Assembly: GCA_905221605.1 (NCBI GenBank)
Contig: CAJNDS010002497.1
Location: forward strand, 144,001-208,000
Direction of reading: 5' to 3'
Source of the DNA: Symbiodinium natans
Lineage: Eukaryota; Sar; Dinophyceae; Suessiales; Symbiodiniaceae
DNA: 64,000 bases
Both the position numbers and the translations under genes were made by a program. The notes under the pieces were generated by a model. That model was not told where the DNA came from, did not search any database, and saw only the letters and a program-made list of their open reading frames with translations. Positions 13,419 to 22,116 of this stretch are shown in pieces; the stretch's first letter is position 1, and each line of letters opens with the position of its first letter.

Positions 13419-16400
13419 GTTGGTTGATTGATTGATTGATTGATTGATAGGATACCTCGAACCAGACAAAAGGCATCCCGACGGCAACTCTATGTTGCTG
13501 CAGAAGTATCTCAAGGGAGCAAAACATGACATCTAAACCCTAAACCCTAAACCCTAAGCCCTAAACCCTAAACTCTAAACCCTAAAACCTCTAGCGCCTA
13601 ACAGTTTAAGGATTCAGGGTTCGGACGTCGGGATCGCAATCACCACAAAACCACCCTGAAACATCCCCAAGCCCAGCCCTAAACCTTAAGCCCGCAAAAG
13701 GAGTTTTTTTGTCACGTAATGAGGCATTCAAGCATCGACGCAACCAACCAAGCCCTAAACCCGAGACCCTATACAACAAACCCCTAAACCCTAAACCCTA
13801 AACCCTAAACCTTCCTAAACCCTCCTAAACCCCCCAAAGCCCGCAACAACGAAGGAGCCCAGCGACCAGGGTGGCCATGGCGATCTTCGAGGAGTAGGAA
13901 GGCACCTGCTGTGGCTGCCCAAGGTTTGGGGTTTAGGGCTCAGGGTTCGAGTTTAGGGTTTAGGGTTTAGGGTTTAGGGTTTAGGGTTTAGGGTTTAGGG
14001 TTTAGGGTTTAGGGTTTGGGGTTTAGGGGTTTGGGGTTTAGGATTTAGGGATTTGGGGTTGAGGGGGCTTGGGGTTTAGGGTTTAGGGTTTGGGGTTTAG
14101 GGTTTAGGGGTTTAGGGGTTTGCAGCCCGGAATTCTCAGAATTATAGATGAGTGGAAGGTGCAAGTGGGTGCTTGCCAGCGGCCCTTTCGCCCCCTCCAT
14201 GCCACCCCCACTCCGAAATCCTGAGTGGCTTATAGGGGGTTTAGGGTTTAAGATTCAAGGCGCTAAACCCTAAACCCTAAACCCTAAAGCCTAAACCCTA
14301 AACCCTAAACTCTAAACCCTAAACCCTAAACCCTAAATCCTGCCTTGTCGCAGAGCTTCTGCAACTCCACCATCGCTCGGGGCGACAGGAGATCTGGTCG
14401 AATGCTCAGCGCCTTCCATTCTTCGAGGTTCTGACGTCTGCTAAAGGTTTAGGGTTTAGGGTTTAGGGTTCAGGGTTTAGGGTTCAGGGTTTAGGGTTCA
14501 GGGTTCCGGGTTTAGGGTTTCGGTGGTCTCAGGGTAGTTCCATGGTCCCTGAAGATGGGGCCCTGAGAACGGGACCCCTTATATGCCCTTTATAATACCC
14601 TCGAACCCGGTAGAGGAGGCTAGGGACCATATTAAGGGCCCATAGAACTACAATTGGATGTAGGGCGGCCCATTTAAAGCAAATCAACTACGGGATTAGG
14701 GTTTAGGGTTTAGGGTTTAGGGCTTCGGGTTGGGGGATTTGGGGTTTAGGGATTGAGGGTTTCGGGATTCATCTGGTGGCTGAAGATGCTTTTCACCTGC
14801 GAGCGCTCTGAGACTCAAGCCTTCTCGGAAATGCTACCCTAAACCCTAAACCCTAAACCCTAAACCCTAAACCCTAAACCCTAAACCCTAAACCCTAAAC
14901 CCTAAACCCTGAACCCTGAACCCTAAACCCTAAACCCTAAACCCTAAACCCTAAACCCTAAACCCTAAACCACCCCAATGCCTGCCACAGCAGAAACATT
15001 GCACGGTGTGGGCTTGTGGTAGTCGGTTTTGGGTTCAGGGTTCAGGGTTTAGGGTTTAGGGTTTAGGGTTTAGGGTTTCTTGCATCGGGAAGTATGTGCC
15101 GTGTTGGTGCTCCATGGTTTCGATCCAAGCGCGAAGCTTTCAGATTTGGGCCTTGACCCTGAACCCTAAACCCTAAACCCTGAACCCTAAACCCCGAAGC
15201 ACTTTTGCAATCCCGAGGTTCAGGGGCGAACTTCCACCCGCTCAACCCAAATAACCCCGCGGCCCTACTAAACCCAAAACCTTGAGCCCCAAACCCTAAA
15301 CCCTAAACCCTAAACCCTAAACCCTAAACCCTAAACCCTAAACCCTAAACCCTAAACCCTAAACCCTAAATTCTACTCAACCTCAGGGAAGTGCCTGCCC
15401 AAGCTTGATGAAGAACGGCCCCAAGGTCGTCACCTGCATGGCAAGGACTTCAGCTCTGGGCCGCTACGGGCCCGAACGCTTGGAGCACAGGGGGAGGGTT
15501 TAGGGTATTTAGGGTTTAGGGTATTTAGGGTTTAGGGTATTTAGGGTATTTAGGGTATTTAGGGTATTTAGGGTATTTAGGGTATTTAGGGTATTTAGGG
15601 TATTTAGGGTATTTAGGGTATTTAGGGTATTTAGGGTATTTAGGGTTTAAGGGATTAAGGGTTTAAGGGGTTGAGGGCTTTAAGGGCCCAACTCAAAGAT
15701 ACGTGGAGGTCAAAAGGAACCGTTCGGAAATGTGCCGCATGCTTCGACGAATGTCGATGGACCTGCTGAGGGGACAGGCTCCGAGAGAATGCTTCCAACA
15801 TTGAGTTTCGCGAACTACACGAAGAAAGCTAGCAGGTTGCGTTTATATTGCAGCCAAAATATCATGTGTGCACACTTAAAACACTTAAAGCGCATGTAGT
15901 CACATATCTGAAGGACAAGAATTCACTAATTGAATCTACCTGGTTCTATTGGACTATGTAGGGGACTTAGCCAGAAAGCCAATAGAATTCCCATAACACT
16001 TACCACGCAAGGAAGGTTCCTCTGAAGCTTCCAGATATGCTTGACTGTGTTTGGAAAATTCTGTTTAGACAGCGAGGATATTCCAATCATTGAAGTTAAG
16101 GTGGTTAGTTGCCTCCAATAGCGATATGATACTTTCTAATGAACATGTGTTGAAACTGTGAATGAGGGCTTAGCGCCTTTAAGGTTGAAGAAGAATTTGT
16201 CTGAGATACCCTGGCACCCTGACGTCGGGGAAGCGTTCCGGAGTTTGATGGCAAGAACCTCACGAGACTCCCAAGGCCATGGAAGGGTTCATGCACGGCT
16301 CCGGAAACCCTGATGGTACAGGAGCCCGAGGAAGAAGATGTTTGAGGCAGGTGGTCTCGCCAATACTGCAAGCTTATGATGAGCGTTGGCGTAGTATGCA

Positions 16401-19400
16401 GCTACAGTCCCATTGTGAGGGTTGGCCTCAGTTTCGTGCAGCTTCCGTTGCAAGCGGGTGCTTTGGGCCACGCACATTGTCCTCAGTAAGGACTTGGTTG
16501 TGGATTCGATGTTCTGGCAGGTGGCCCCCCTCACAACAAGAGCCCACTGGCCCCACTTTGCGGGACTTTTCTCCTTGGTGCGGCAGTGCGCTTGTACCTG
16601 TTCTGCACACTCTGTTCGAGTGCGAGGGAACAGCTCAAGGTAGGGAGGCTCTGCTGGCAACGCACAGACCTCTAGCGTCAGCGCAGGACATCATTCAGTT
16701 TCTCTTTGACCTCAACGCCGCTCTCCACACTCTCCAGGCATGTATATTCTATGTTAACGAGGCGCTCGTTAACTTTCCTCGCAGTCCGGAAGCCGAAGGC
16801 TTGTGAAAGACCAAGCTCTTACGTGCTATCCCTTCTCTCGCTTCCCCATAACTTGCCGGGAGCGCTTCAAAGACTGAAATGCTGAAAGGCTTTAGGGTTA
16901 CAACCCTAAACCCTAAACCCTAAACCCTAAACCCTAAACCCTAAACCCTAAACCCTAAACCCTAAACCCTAAATCCGAAACCCGCATGCTGGAAGTGTCT
17001 GTTTAAAGGCCCTGCTACGCATCGGCACAGCGCCAAGGGCCAGTCGCTGTGTGTAGCACTGCAGCTATGTGGGTGATAAGTCCGAATGAAGGCTTCTGGG
17101 TAGCTTTTGGGATGTTCCCCCCTTATACTGACAGCCCTTTTTAGGGATCATGGTGACCCGATTTTGATCCTTAGTAAGGACTGTTAGTATAATTGGGAAC
17201 ATCCCAAGGTAGTTTCCAAACAAACTGTGGTCCAAGGTCGTGATGGATGCATCAGATGCCACTCTGGCAAGCGATGAAGGTCCTCATAAAAGCAGCAGAA
17301 GGCGTCAAAGTGACTATGAACAGACAGCCGGAAAGGCCTGAACGAAGGACTTATGCCTTACACGTGGCCACGCCATCCCTGGGGGCGGACAGGGCAAACA
17401 AAAGACTACGAAGACGACTACGGCTCAGCGGCCTTTTTTCGGGGAACCCATTCTCAGGCGGCACCCTTTATAAAAAGGGACCCAAAAAGGGAACATGATT
17501 TTGCAAACTACCCGTAGACTGGGCCCTAAACCCTAAACTCTACACCCTAAACCCTAAACCCTAAGCCCTAAACCCTGAACCCGGTGAGAATGCATGCTGT
17601 TTAGCATGGAGCCGAGGCGCAATCTCATTGAACTTGGCTGCCTGCTCAACTTGGACATCCTGAGAATGGCCAGGAGTTGAGGGGTTTGGGGTTTAGAGTT
17701 TGGAGGGTTTAGGGTTTAGGGGGTTTAGGGTTTAGGGTTTGGGGTTTGGGGTTTGGGGTTTAGGATTTCGGCATGTCACTTCTCCTTGGTTATGTTGCGA
17801 CAGGCAGTGGGATGCTCCCTGAGACTATGCCCACGACATGGCAGGGCGATGTTTCGATGACAGGGCTGCCAGTTTAGGGTTTAGGGTTTAGGGTTTAGGG
17901 GTTGGGTTTAGGGTTTAGGGTTTAGGGTTTAGGGTTTAGGGTTTAGGGTTTGGGGTTTAGGGATCAGGGTTTAGGGTTTAGGGTTTAGGGTTTAAGGTTT
18001 AGGGTTCAGGGCAAGTCCGCGCCGCACCCTCAACCCTGAACCGTAGCGTCTCTCAAAACCCAAGGGGGGGACCTTGCTTGTTCCTAGGGCTGCCCAAGCG
18101 TCGGTCCCGGCGCGACCGAGGATCTTGTTCCAAACCTGGTGTAGTCTTTTCGCGGCTTCGGCGAATAAAACACCCTAAACCCTAAACCCCTAATTAAACC
18201 CTAAACCCTACACCCTAAACCCTAAACCCTAAGCCCTAAGCCCTAAATAATCCTGAACCCTAAACCCTAAACCCTAAACCCTAAACCCTAGCACGAGGTA
18301 TTCTGAGGCTCTATGACTCGTTCCCGGTTCCCCTCCCCCTTCTGCTTTCTTAGGGTTTAGGGTTTAGGGTTTAGGATTTAGGGTTTAGGGCTTAGGGTTT
18401 ACGGTTTAGGGTTTAGGGCCTTACAAGGCTGACTCTTCATTCGACCAGGACGTAGGCAGCGGCAACGAGCGACCAACTACCCAAGGAGCGCAAATAGAAT
18501 CATAATCCTGCTTACAAAAATATACATGCGCAATCTCTCTCTCCCGAAATATGCATATACATATGTATGTATATATATATACACATATATATATACACAC
18601 ATGCATATTTGTATGTGTACATACAGATAGATGTAAGGGATTATGTAGGTGCCCCATGCTTGGATGGGAATTCTCCCTGTTACAGCCATCTTCCGGCATC
18701 GCGCTCCTTGCGCCAAGGGTCCTGAGCTCCTTTCCCATCTACCAGTTCCTAGGCCCTCCTGGGGGTTTAAAGGTGTAAGGTTTTAGGGATGTAACGTTGG
18801 CTCGTATTTCTGAGACCCGGGCTATCATGCCGATCAAGGGTGCGCCGGTACCTTGGCAGGGATAACCTCTCAGACCCTAAACCCCCAAAAAAACCATCAT
18901 GACCCTGAACCCTGAGCTACACCCCTGCTATACAACCCAAACGATCAAGACCCTCAACCGAAACCGCACCCCTAAACAACAACTATTGACGTCTGAACGC
19001 TTGAGCCGCAACACCCCTCTAATATAGGGGCCTTGATGTTTGAACAGGGTTTTTGGAGGTTATGAAAGTCTTTTTTGTATGGGGGGATTCCGAAAATAGG
19101 TGCACCCTTTTTTGGGGTTCCATTCAAGGGGATCCTATTCTATTTGAGGTATCAAAAGGGTACCCCTAGCCCTAGTTTGGGAAATCCCGATGTAGGGACC
19201 ATAAAAAAGGAAAGCGCTGTACTTAGTTCGACCCCGAGAGTGAATCCCCGGGATCACCACACAACACCACTCCTATTGTCTTCTCAGCAGGGCTATTTGG
19301 GTTCAGGGTTTCACAAGACTGGGGGGGGGGGGGGGGGGGATGCGGAATTAGGCTGGGTTTAGGGTTCAGGGTCTAGCGTTTGGGGTTGGGGTTTAGGGCT

Positions 19401-20694
19401 TGGGTAATTTAGGGTTCTTAGGCCTTAGGGTTCTCAGAATTGCCACTTGCGAGACCAGGACGCTTACAATCTGCAGCATTCGTTGCAGCTGCACCCCGGG
19501 GAGGCGATCAAAGTACTCCTTCAAGATCTCGGGGTCGTAGGTGAGGGGAAGCCCAGTATCCTGGTAGGGCGCAACCCTAAACCCTCAACCCTGAACCCTA
19601 AACCCTTAACCCGGCCTTGTGGGCCTTCTAAGGTTTCAGGGGTTTGGGGTTAAAGGTTTGTCCATAAATAAACCGTCGGCTTCTAAAAGATCTTTCCTGT
19701 CAAGCCCGTAACAGGCACGGGAGTCTTGGGGCAAGTTGCGGCTGCTAAAATACCAAACCCTAATGGTTTAAGGTTGCGCGTGTCGGTTTAGGGTACAAGG
19801 GGGCGTCTGGCTTCTCCTTGTTGGCTTCAAGTTTTTCCTATCCGAGGTCGGAACCCTGAACCCTAAACCCCAAACCCCAAACCCCAAACCCCAAACCCCA
19901 AACCCTAAACCCTAAACCCCAAACCCTAAACCCCAAACCCTAAACCCCAAACCCTAAACCCTAAACCCCAAACCCTAAACCCTAAACCCTAAACCCTAAA
20001 CCCTAAACCCTAAACCCTAAGCAAGTTGGCTGTGCCTCGTCTGTCGGGACATCCACGAGACGCATCTCCAGACCTTCAATCTGCTTGTCGTTGTCATTGA
20101 GGCCTGCGGAAAGCCCTAAACCCTAAACCCTAAACCCTAAACCCTAAACCCTAAACCCTAAACCCTAAACCCTAACCTCTAAACCCTAAACCCTAAACCC
20201 CAAACCCTAAACCCTAAACCCTCAACCCTGAAAGGAACCCTAAACCTTAAAAACCCTAAACCTTACACCGCAGCTGGGTTCAGGAGGTTTAGGGCCCTGC
20301 AACTCTTCCGGGCATTTGCGGGCTTGCTAGGGTTTAGGGTTTAGGATTTAGGGTTTAGGGCTTAGGGCTTAGGGTTTAGGGTTTAGGGTTTAGGGTCGAG
20401 GGTCTAGGGTTTAGGGTTTAGGATTTAGGGTTTAGGGTCTAGGGTTTAGGGTTCAGGGTTTAGGGCTTTATCATGCATAGGGCTTGTAGACGGTTCAAGG
20501 TTTTCGGGCTTTGGTGACTTAGGCTTTAAGGACTTAGGGTTTAGGGTTTTGAGGCGTAAGGATCGGGCTTTTGGGTTTCGGCATGAGTGGCAGAAGGGTA
20601 CCAGGTGGAAGGCCCCTCTGTATCTCTGTCTCTGTCTCTGTCTCTGTCTCTGTCTCTGTCTCTGTCTCTGTCTCTGTCTCTGTCTCTGTCTCTG

Positions 20695-20740
<46 letters not shown>

Positions 20741-21177
20741 AGAGACAACCCGAAACCCAGCCCCAACAAAAAGACCACAACCCTATACCCTAAACCCTAA
20801 ACCCAAAACCCTAAACCCTTGCCCCTTCTTAAGCAAATGGCGCGGAACCTCCGCAAACCTCCCGGGAAACTTCAAACTTAAACCCCAATCCCTGAAAGGA
20901 ACCCGAAAAGGTTGTCAAAGCTATGCTCCCCCCTATCAGAACCGAACACCCGACAAAGGGGGATCAGAGCTTCTCAAAGCAGTATCTGGGACCTTAACCT
21001 GAGCCACAAATCCACTCAACCCTAAACCCTAAACCCTAAACCCTAACCCTAAACCCTCAGCCCTAAATCCTAAACCCTAAACCCTAAACCCTAAACCCTA
21101 AACCCTAAACCTATAAAGCCCAGAGGCCTGAACCCCGAAGGCCCTGCATCATCAACTTGAGGTCCTGGACTTCCGCG
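709..21177 (-). CDS. ABC1/ADCK/UbiB-type atypical kinase gene, 22 exons resolved
   Basis: This gene encodes an ABC1-family (UbiB/ADCK/ABC1K) atypical protein kinase-like ATPase; relatives act in quinone and prenyl-lipid metabolism in mitochondria and plastids. I joined 22 islands on the minus strand. Every junction keeps phase, and the translation shows the family motifs in order: KLGQ (KxGQ), AAAS (alanine loop replacing the glycine loop), VAVKVQRP (nucleotide-binding Lys), EELDY (ExD), HADPHPGN (catalytic loop) and DFG. The joined exons total 1130 nt in about 20.5 kb. Introns are filled with TTTAGGG-like arrays, and 16 of 22 donors are GC. The order matches plant/plastid ABC1K proteins, and a transit-like segment at 25122-25169 suggests plastid targeting, which is inference. 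The first two exons (coiled-coil) join by phase only. The C-terminus after residue I of DYAEI is unresolved and probably continues left of the window. Confidence 0.88.
888..1036. repeat. Variant CCCTAAG array
   Basis: Heptamers with A-to-G change (CCCTAAG), homogenised over at least ten units. Confidence 0.9.
1127..1251. repeat. CCCTAAA array
   Basis: About 17 perfect heptamers. Confidence 0.95.
1658..1697 (-). CDS. ABC1-kinase exon: DFG motif
   Basis: 40-nt exon that completes the Arg codon and reads [13 protein letters not shown], the metal-binding DFG motif. Acceptor AGCCCAG, GC donor ACG|GC. Confidence 0.96.
2447..2505 (-). CDS. ABC1-kinase exon: catalytic loop HADPHPGN
   Basis: 59-nt exon reading [19 protein letters not shown] plus two bases of Arg. 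HADPHPGN is the ABC1 catalytic-loop signature. Acceptor ACCGCAG, GC donor CG|GC. Confidence 0.97.
2513..2620. repeat. TTTAGGG array
   Basis: Array directly upstream of the HADPHPGN exon (as transcribed), so it forms the end of an intron. Confidence 0.95.
2775..2832 (-). pseudogene. VRK-like kinase fragment inside an ABC1-kinase intron
   Basis: This minus-strand island reads [20 protein letters not shown] and ends at a GT. RRGDxEILG resembles the casein-kinase-like/VRK family motif and does not belong to ABC1 kinases. It lies between the exons at 3177-3215 and 2447-2505, which join perfectly without it, so it is not part of the mature kinase. It may be a relic or captured exon of another kinase gene, or chance. 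No second VRK motif was found nearby. Confidence 0.3.
2985..3150. repeat. 9-bp variant array CCCTAAATA
   Basis: About 17 near-perfect 9-mers; the same unit occurs inverted at 15500-15650. Confidence 0.95.
3177..3215 (-). CDS. ABC1-kinase exon: [13 protein letters not shown]
   Basis: 13 codons directly before the catalytic loop, as in family members. Acceptor TTCCGAG after a pyrimidine tract, GC donor AAG|GC. Confidence 0.92.
3518..3544 (-). CDS. ABC1-kinase micro-exon: AGDVRQLVN
   Basis: 27-nt exon preceded by a long pyrimidine tract and TGTCCAG, followed by GC donor AAT|GC. It fits exactly between SQSQ and VGVVAYL. Confidence 0.85.
4164..4217 (-). CDS. ABC1-kinase exon: [18 protein letters not shown]
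   Basis: 18 codons with the EWVEGxKLS motif typical of the family. Acceptor GCCAAG, GC donor CAG|GC. Confidence 0.94.
4614..4676 (-). CDS. ABC1-kinase exon: [14 protein letters not shown]
   Basis: 21 codons. [14 protein letters not shown] matches the VxVPxVYWxxxTR region. Acceptor CAGTAG (TGTGCAG is an alternative), GC donor AAG|GC. Confidence 0.88.
5126..5176 (-). CDS. ABC1-kinase exon: [17 protein letters not shown]
   Basis: 17 codons corresponding to the EAxNxxxF region after ExD. Acceptor GATGTCAG, GT donor CGG|GT. A long plus-strand open frame over this island is an antisense shadow. Confidence 0.8.
5533..5574 (-). CDS. ABC1-kinase exon: ExD motif
   Basis: 14 codons reading [14 protein letters not shown], containing the ExD motif conserved in ABC1 kinases. 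Acceptor ACCCAG, GC donor AAG|GC. Confidence 0.95.
5586..5820. repeat. Mixed TTTAGGG/TTTGGGG/TTCAGGG array
   Basis: Sub-blocks of three different heptamers, each homogenised over several units. Confidence 0.9.
5918..6185. repeat. AT/ATAC microsatellite region
   Basis: Several (AT)n and (TATATAC)n blocks; similar tracts at 11040-11160, 18545-18605, 44337-44400, 46055-46160 and 63965-63986. Confidence 0.95.
6579..6628 (-). CDS. ABC1-kinase exon: [16 protein letters not shown]
   Basis: 50-nt exon leading into the ExD helix. Acceptor TGCAAG, GC donor GAT|GC. Joins exactly to [12 protein letters not shown]. Confidence 0.9.
7243..7288 (-). CDS. ABC1-kinase exon: [15 protein letters not shown]
   Basis: 46-nt exon, 15 codons plus one base, equivalent to the ALDLxILR segment of the family. 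Acceptor TCCAAG, GT donor. The split Asp codon is completed in the next exon. Confidence 0.92.
7964..8002 (-). CDS. ABC1-kinase exon: VAVKVQRP
   Basis: 13 codons reading [13 protein letters not shown], carrying the invariant Lys of the VAIK-like motif. Acceptor GCGCAG, GT donor. Confidence 0.95.
8578..8690. repeat. 9-bp variant array TTTTTAGGG
   Basis: About ten units with two extra T residues. Confidence 0.9.
8707..8739 (-). CDS. ABC1-kinase exon: [11 protein letters not shown]
   Basis: 11 codons continuing [10 protein letters not shown]. Acceptor GGACAG, GC donor GGA|GC. One of the shortest exons, yet phase 0 on both sides. Confidence 0.93.
9357..9466. repeat. CCCTAAA array
   Basis: Flanks the AAAS-loop exon; an opposite-orientation array begins at 9558. 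Confidence 0.95.
9484..9532 (-). CDS. ABC1-kinase exon: alanine-rich loop
   Basis: 49-nt exon reading [16 protein letters not shown], the Ala-rich nucleotide loop that replaces the kinase glycine loop. Acceptor TCAAAG, GT donor CAG|GT. Confidence 0.95.
9558..9735. repeat. TTTAGGG array
   Basis: About 25 units, ending in TTTGGGG variants. Confidence 0.95.
9998..10104. repeat. TTTAGGG array
   Basis: About 15 perfect units. Confidence 0.95.
10385..10496. mobile_element. Inverted-repeat element, family 1
   Basis: Ends TTGGTTGCCCAG and CTGGGCTACCAA; interior GGGAACCTTGAACCAAAA shared with the other copies. Non-autonomous, no coding capacity. Confidence 0.85.
10512..10623. mobile_element. Inverted-repeat element, family 5
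   Basis: Starts CTACTATTTGCTTAAGAACC, ends GGGGTTCTTCAGCAATTGGTAG. Confidence 0.8.
10663..10715 (-). CDS. ABC1-kinase exon: [11 protein letters not shown]
   Basis: 53-nt exon reading [17 protein letters not shown] plus two bases of an Arg codon. It corresponds to the (E)xELGxP helix. Acceptor ATATAG, GC donor. The Arg codon is completed by the next exon. Confidence 0.85.
11270..12640. repeat. Degenerate repeat domain (AATCCTATTCCCTAAATC family)
   Basis: About 1.4 kb of diverged units around 100-300 bp containing ATTCCCTAAATC, CGCGAAGCC, AAGGGTGGGATCC and AGGAGAGCCCCT; first half mostly in one orientation, second half in the other. No convincing coding content. Lies in the 3.15-kb kinase intron. 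Confidence 0.75.
13003..13128. repeat. 126-bp near-perfect palindrome
   Basis: Arms of about 58 bp with a handful of mismatches around an 8-base loop (AGAACTTG) between GGTGCCCGGG and CCCGGGCACC. Outer arms can extend with a bulge to about 12970-13165. As RNA it would fold into a long hairpin. Confidence 0.92.
13388..13450. repeat. (GATT)n microsatellite
   Basis: About 15 GATT units with GGTT variants, next to an AT-rich tract at 13345-13382. Confidence 0.95.
13867..13905 (-). CDS. ABC1-kinase exon: [13 protein letters not shown]
   Basis: 13 codons equivalent to the VPPFP region of homologues. Acceptor CACAGCAG, donor CTG|GT. An internal ATG in a good context gives the false impression of a start codon here. 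Confidence 0.88.
14344..14412 (-). CDS. ABC1-kinase exon: [11 protein letters not shown]
   Basis: 23 codons beginning [18 protein letters not shown] and ending LCDK. This is the conserved segment directly after KxGQ. Acceptor GGAAG, GC donor AAG|GC. Confidence 0.93.
14534..14651. mobile_element. Inverted-repeat element, family 3
   Basis: GTAGTTCCATGGTCCC to GGGCCCATAGAACTAC. Related partial copies near 460-513, 30891-30966 and 46746-46825. Confidence 0.8.
14835..14972. repeat. CCCTAAA array
   Basis: About 19 units with two CCCTGAA variants in the middle. Confidence 0.95.
15294..15370. repeat. CCCTAAA array
   Basis: Ends 25 bp before the KLGQ exon. Confidence 0.95.
15395..15433 (-). CDS. 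ABC1-kinase exon: KxGQ motif
   Basis: 13 codons reading [13 protein letters not shown], the family-defining KxGQ motif. Acceptor CATGCAG, GC donor CAG|GC. It joins directly to ALSIRPDLL in the next exon, as in homologues. Confidence 0.93.
15497..15650. repeat. 9-bp variant array TATTTAGGG
   Basis: Inverse complement of the 9-mer array at 2985-3150. Confidence 0.95.
15690..16870. other. Longest array-free stretch in the left third; coding status unclear
   Basis: About 1.2 kb with balanced composition and no telomeric motif, inside the kinase intron between exons 17606-17659 and 15395-15433. Open frames exist on both strands (plus 16279-16806, 175 codons; minus 16289-16660, 123 codons) and neither shows a family I recognise. 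It could be an inserted or retroposed sequence. Confidence 0.4.
17107..17207. mobile_element. Inverted-repeat element, family 2
   Basis: Ends TTGGGATGTTCCCCCCTTA and its complement; interior AAGGACTGTTAGTATAA. Confidence 0.88.
17606..17659 (-). CDS. ABC1-kinase exon: [18 protein letters not shown]
   Basis: 18 codons, acceptor TTCTCAG, GC donor (CAT|GC). The helical sequence sits where family members carry the helix leading to LGPxFIKLGQ. Phase 0 on both sides. Confidence 0.75.
18010..18172 (-). other. Exon-like island: [19 protein letters not shown]
   Basis: A 150-nt minus-strand open stretch inside the kinase intron between 19447 and 17659. It could be an extra or alternative exon, but phase does not fit cleanly. 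Confidence 0.35.
19447..19560 (-). CDS. ABC1-kinase exon: N-terminal [10 protein letters not shown] region
   Basis: 38 complete codons, acceptor CTACCAG, GT donor. It reads [16 protein letters not shown] followed by a helical segment, which resembles the region that precedes the KxGQ motif in plastid-type ABC1 kinases. The plus-strand reading of the same island is an antisense shadow. Confidence 0.8.
20036..20103 (-). CDS. Exon: coiled coil, [16 protein letters not shown]
   Basis: 68-nt exon with acceptor TTTCCGCAG and GC donor GAG|GC. It ends in phase 0, matching the ABC1 N-terminal exon at 19447-19560. This fits one continuous gene but does not prove it. Confidence 0.65.
20618..20737. repeat. 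(CTCTGT)n / (CT)n microsatellite
   Basis: About 14 hexamers followed by about 18 CT dinucleotides; the long open frames across it are repeat artefacts. Confidence 0.97.
21143..21177 (-). CDS. Exon: coiled coil, [11 protein letters not shown]
   Basis: 35-nt exon, acceptor CACAGCAG, GC donor, phase 1 in and 1 out. It joins exactly to the next exon to restore a Gly codon (MMQ-GLNDND). Helical, charged sequence. Confidence 0.65.
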
Positions 21178-22020
21178 CTGCTGTGGCTATGTGCATTGGG
21201 GTTTAAGGTTGAGGGGTTTGGGGTTTAGGGTTTAGGGTTTAGGGTTTAGGGTTTAGGGTTTAGGGTTAGGGTTTAGGGTTTAGGGTTTAGGGTTTAGGGT
21301 TTAGGGTTTAGGGTTTAGGGCTCAAGTTTAGGGTTTATATAGTCGGGTTAGTGTTTAGGATTTGGGGTTAAGGCAAACAGGGGCGCCATCATTCATGAGG
21401 ACTGGTGTTTCTAGGGCACCGAGTGGGCTCCGCAGGAGCAAGCTTACTTGCATCACCACCAACTGACATCACGCATCTGGGATCTCTATAAGCTTGGTAC
21501 TGAAACGAACACTTCTGGCTGGATTCTCGTTGATTTGTAACACGACAGGCCGACAGGAATGAAGATGTGGTAGGGGTAGGGGCGGAAAGGGTGGCAGTTG
21601 CGCTAGGGCGGTAGGGGGCGGTGGGGGGTGGTGGGGGTTTAGGGTTTAGGGTTTAGGGTTTAGGGTTTAGGGTTTAGGGTTTAGGGTTTAGGTTTTAGGG
21701 TCAGGGTTGGCACGGGTGGTCGCGGTAGAAGCAATACATTTCTGCTACCTCCGTGGCTCGGTTGGGCTGGGCGCCCTACACGCTTTAAAAATGCATCACG
21801 TATCTTGATGTAGCAGGTTGGCTGAGGGATGTGGCAAAAGCGTCACAGGGCGCTGGCGGCAGACACTGCTGCTATGAGTCCTAAACCCTACGCCCTAAAC
21901 CCTAAACCCTGAACCCTAATAAACCCTAAACCCTATAAACCCTAAACCCTATAAACCCTAAACCCTAAACCTATAAACCCTAAACCCTAAACCCTTATCA
22001 ACCTATGTAAACCCTCAAGC

Positions 22021-22103
22021 CCTGTCCTCGTTGTTCTCCATGGAAGCCTCCAATTCCTTGCGCTGCTGGCGCATCTGGTTGGACAGACCGGAGAAGGTGG
22101 TAC
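22021..22103 (-). CDS. Coiled-coil exon upstream of the kinase
   Basis: Minus-strand island between telomeric arrays, with acceptor TAAGCAG and a GC donor. It reads a charged, heptad-like stretch containing SNQMRQQRKELEASM. It is probably part of the same N-terminal coiled coil as the exons at 21143-21177 and 20036-20103, but the phase to the next exon is not resolved, so another small exon may lie between. Confidence 0.5.
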
Positions 22104-22116
22104 CTGCTTAGCTGCT

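Noticed and set aside
13860-13910. A start codon in good context (minus strand, [13 protein letters not shown])
   Set aside because: It is internal to kinase exon [13 protein letters not shown], which joins conserved sequence on both sides.
20446-21002. Open frames of 83-143 codons over the CTCTGT tract
   Set aside because: Pure microsatellite translation with no splice or homology support beyond the tract.
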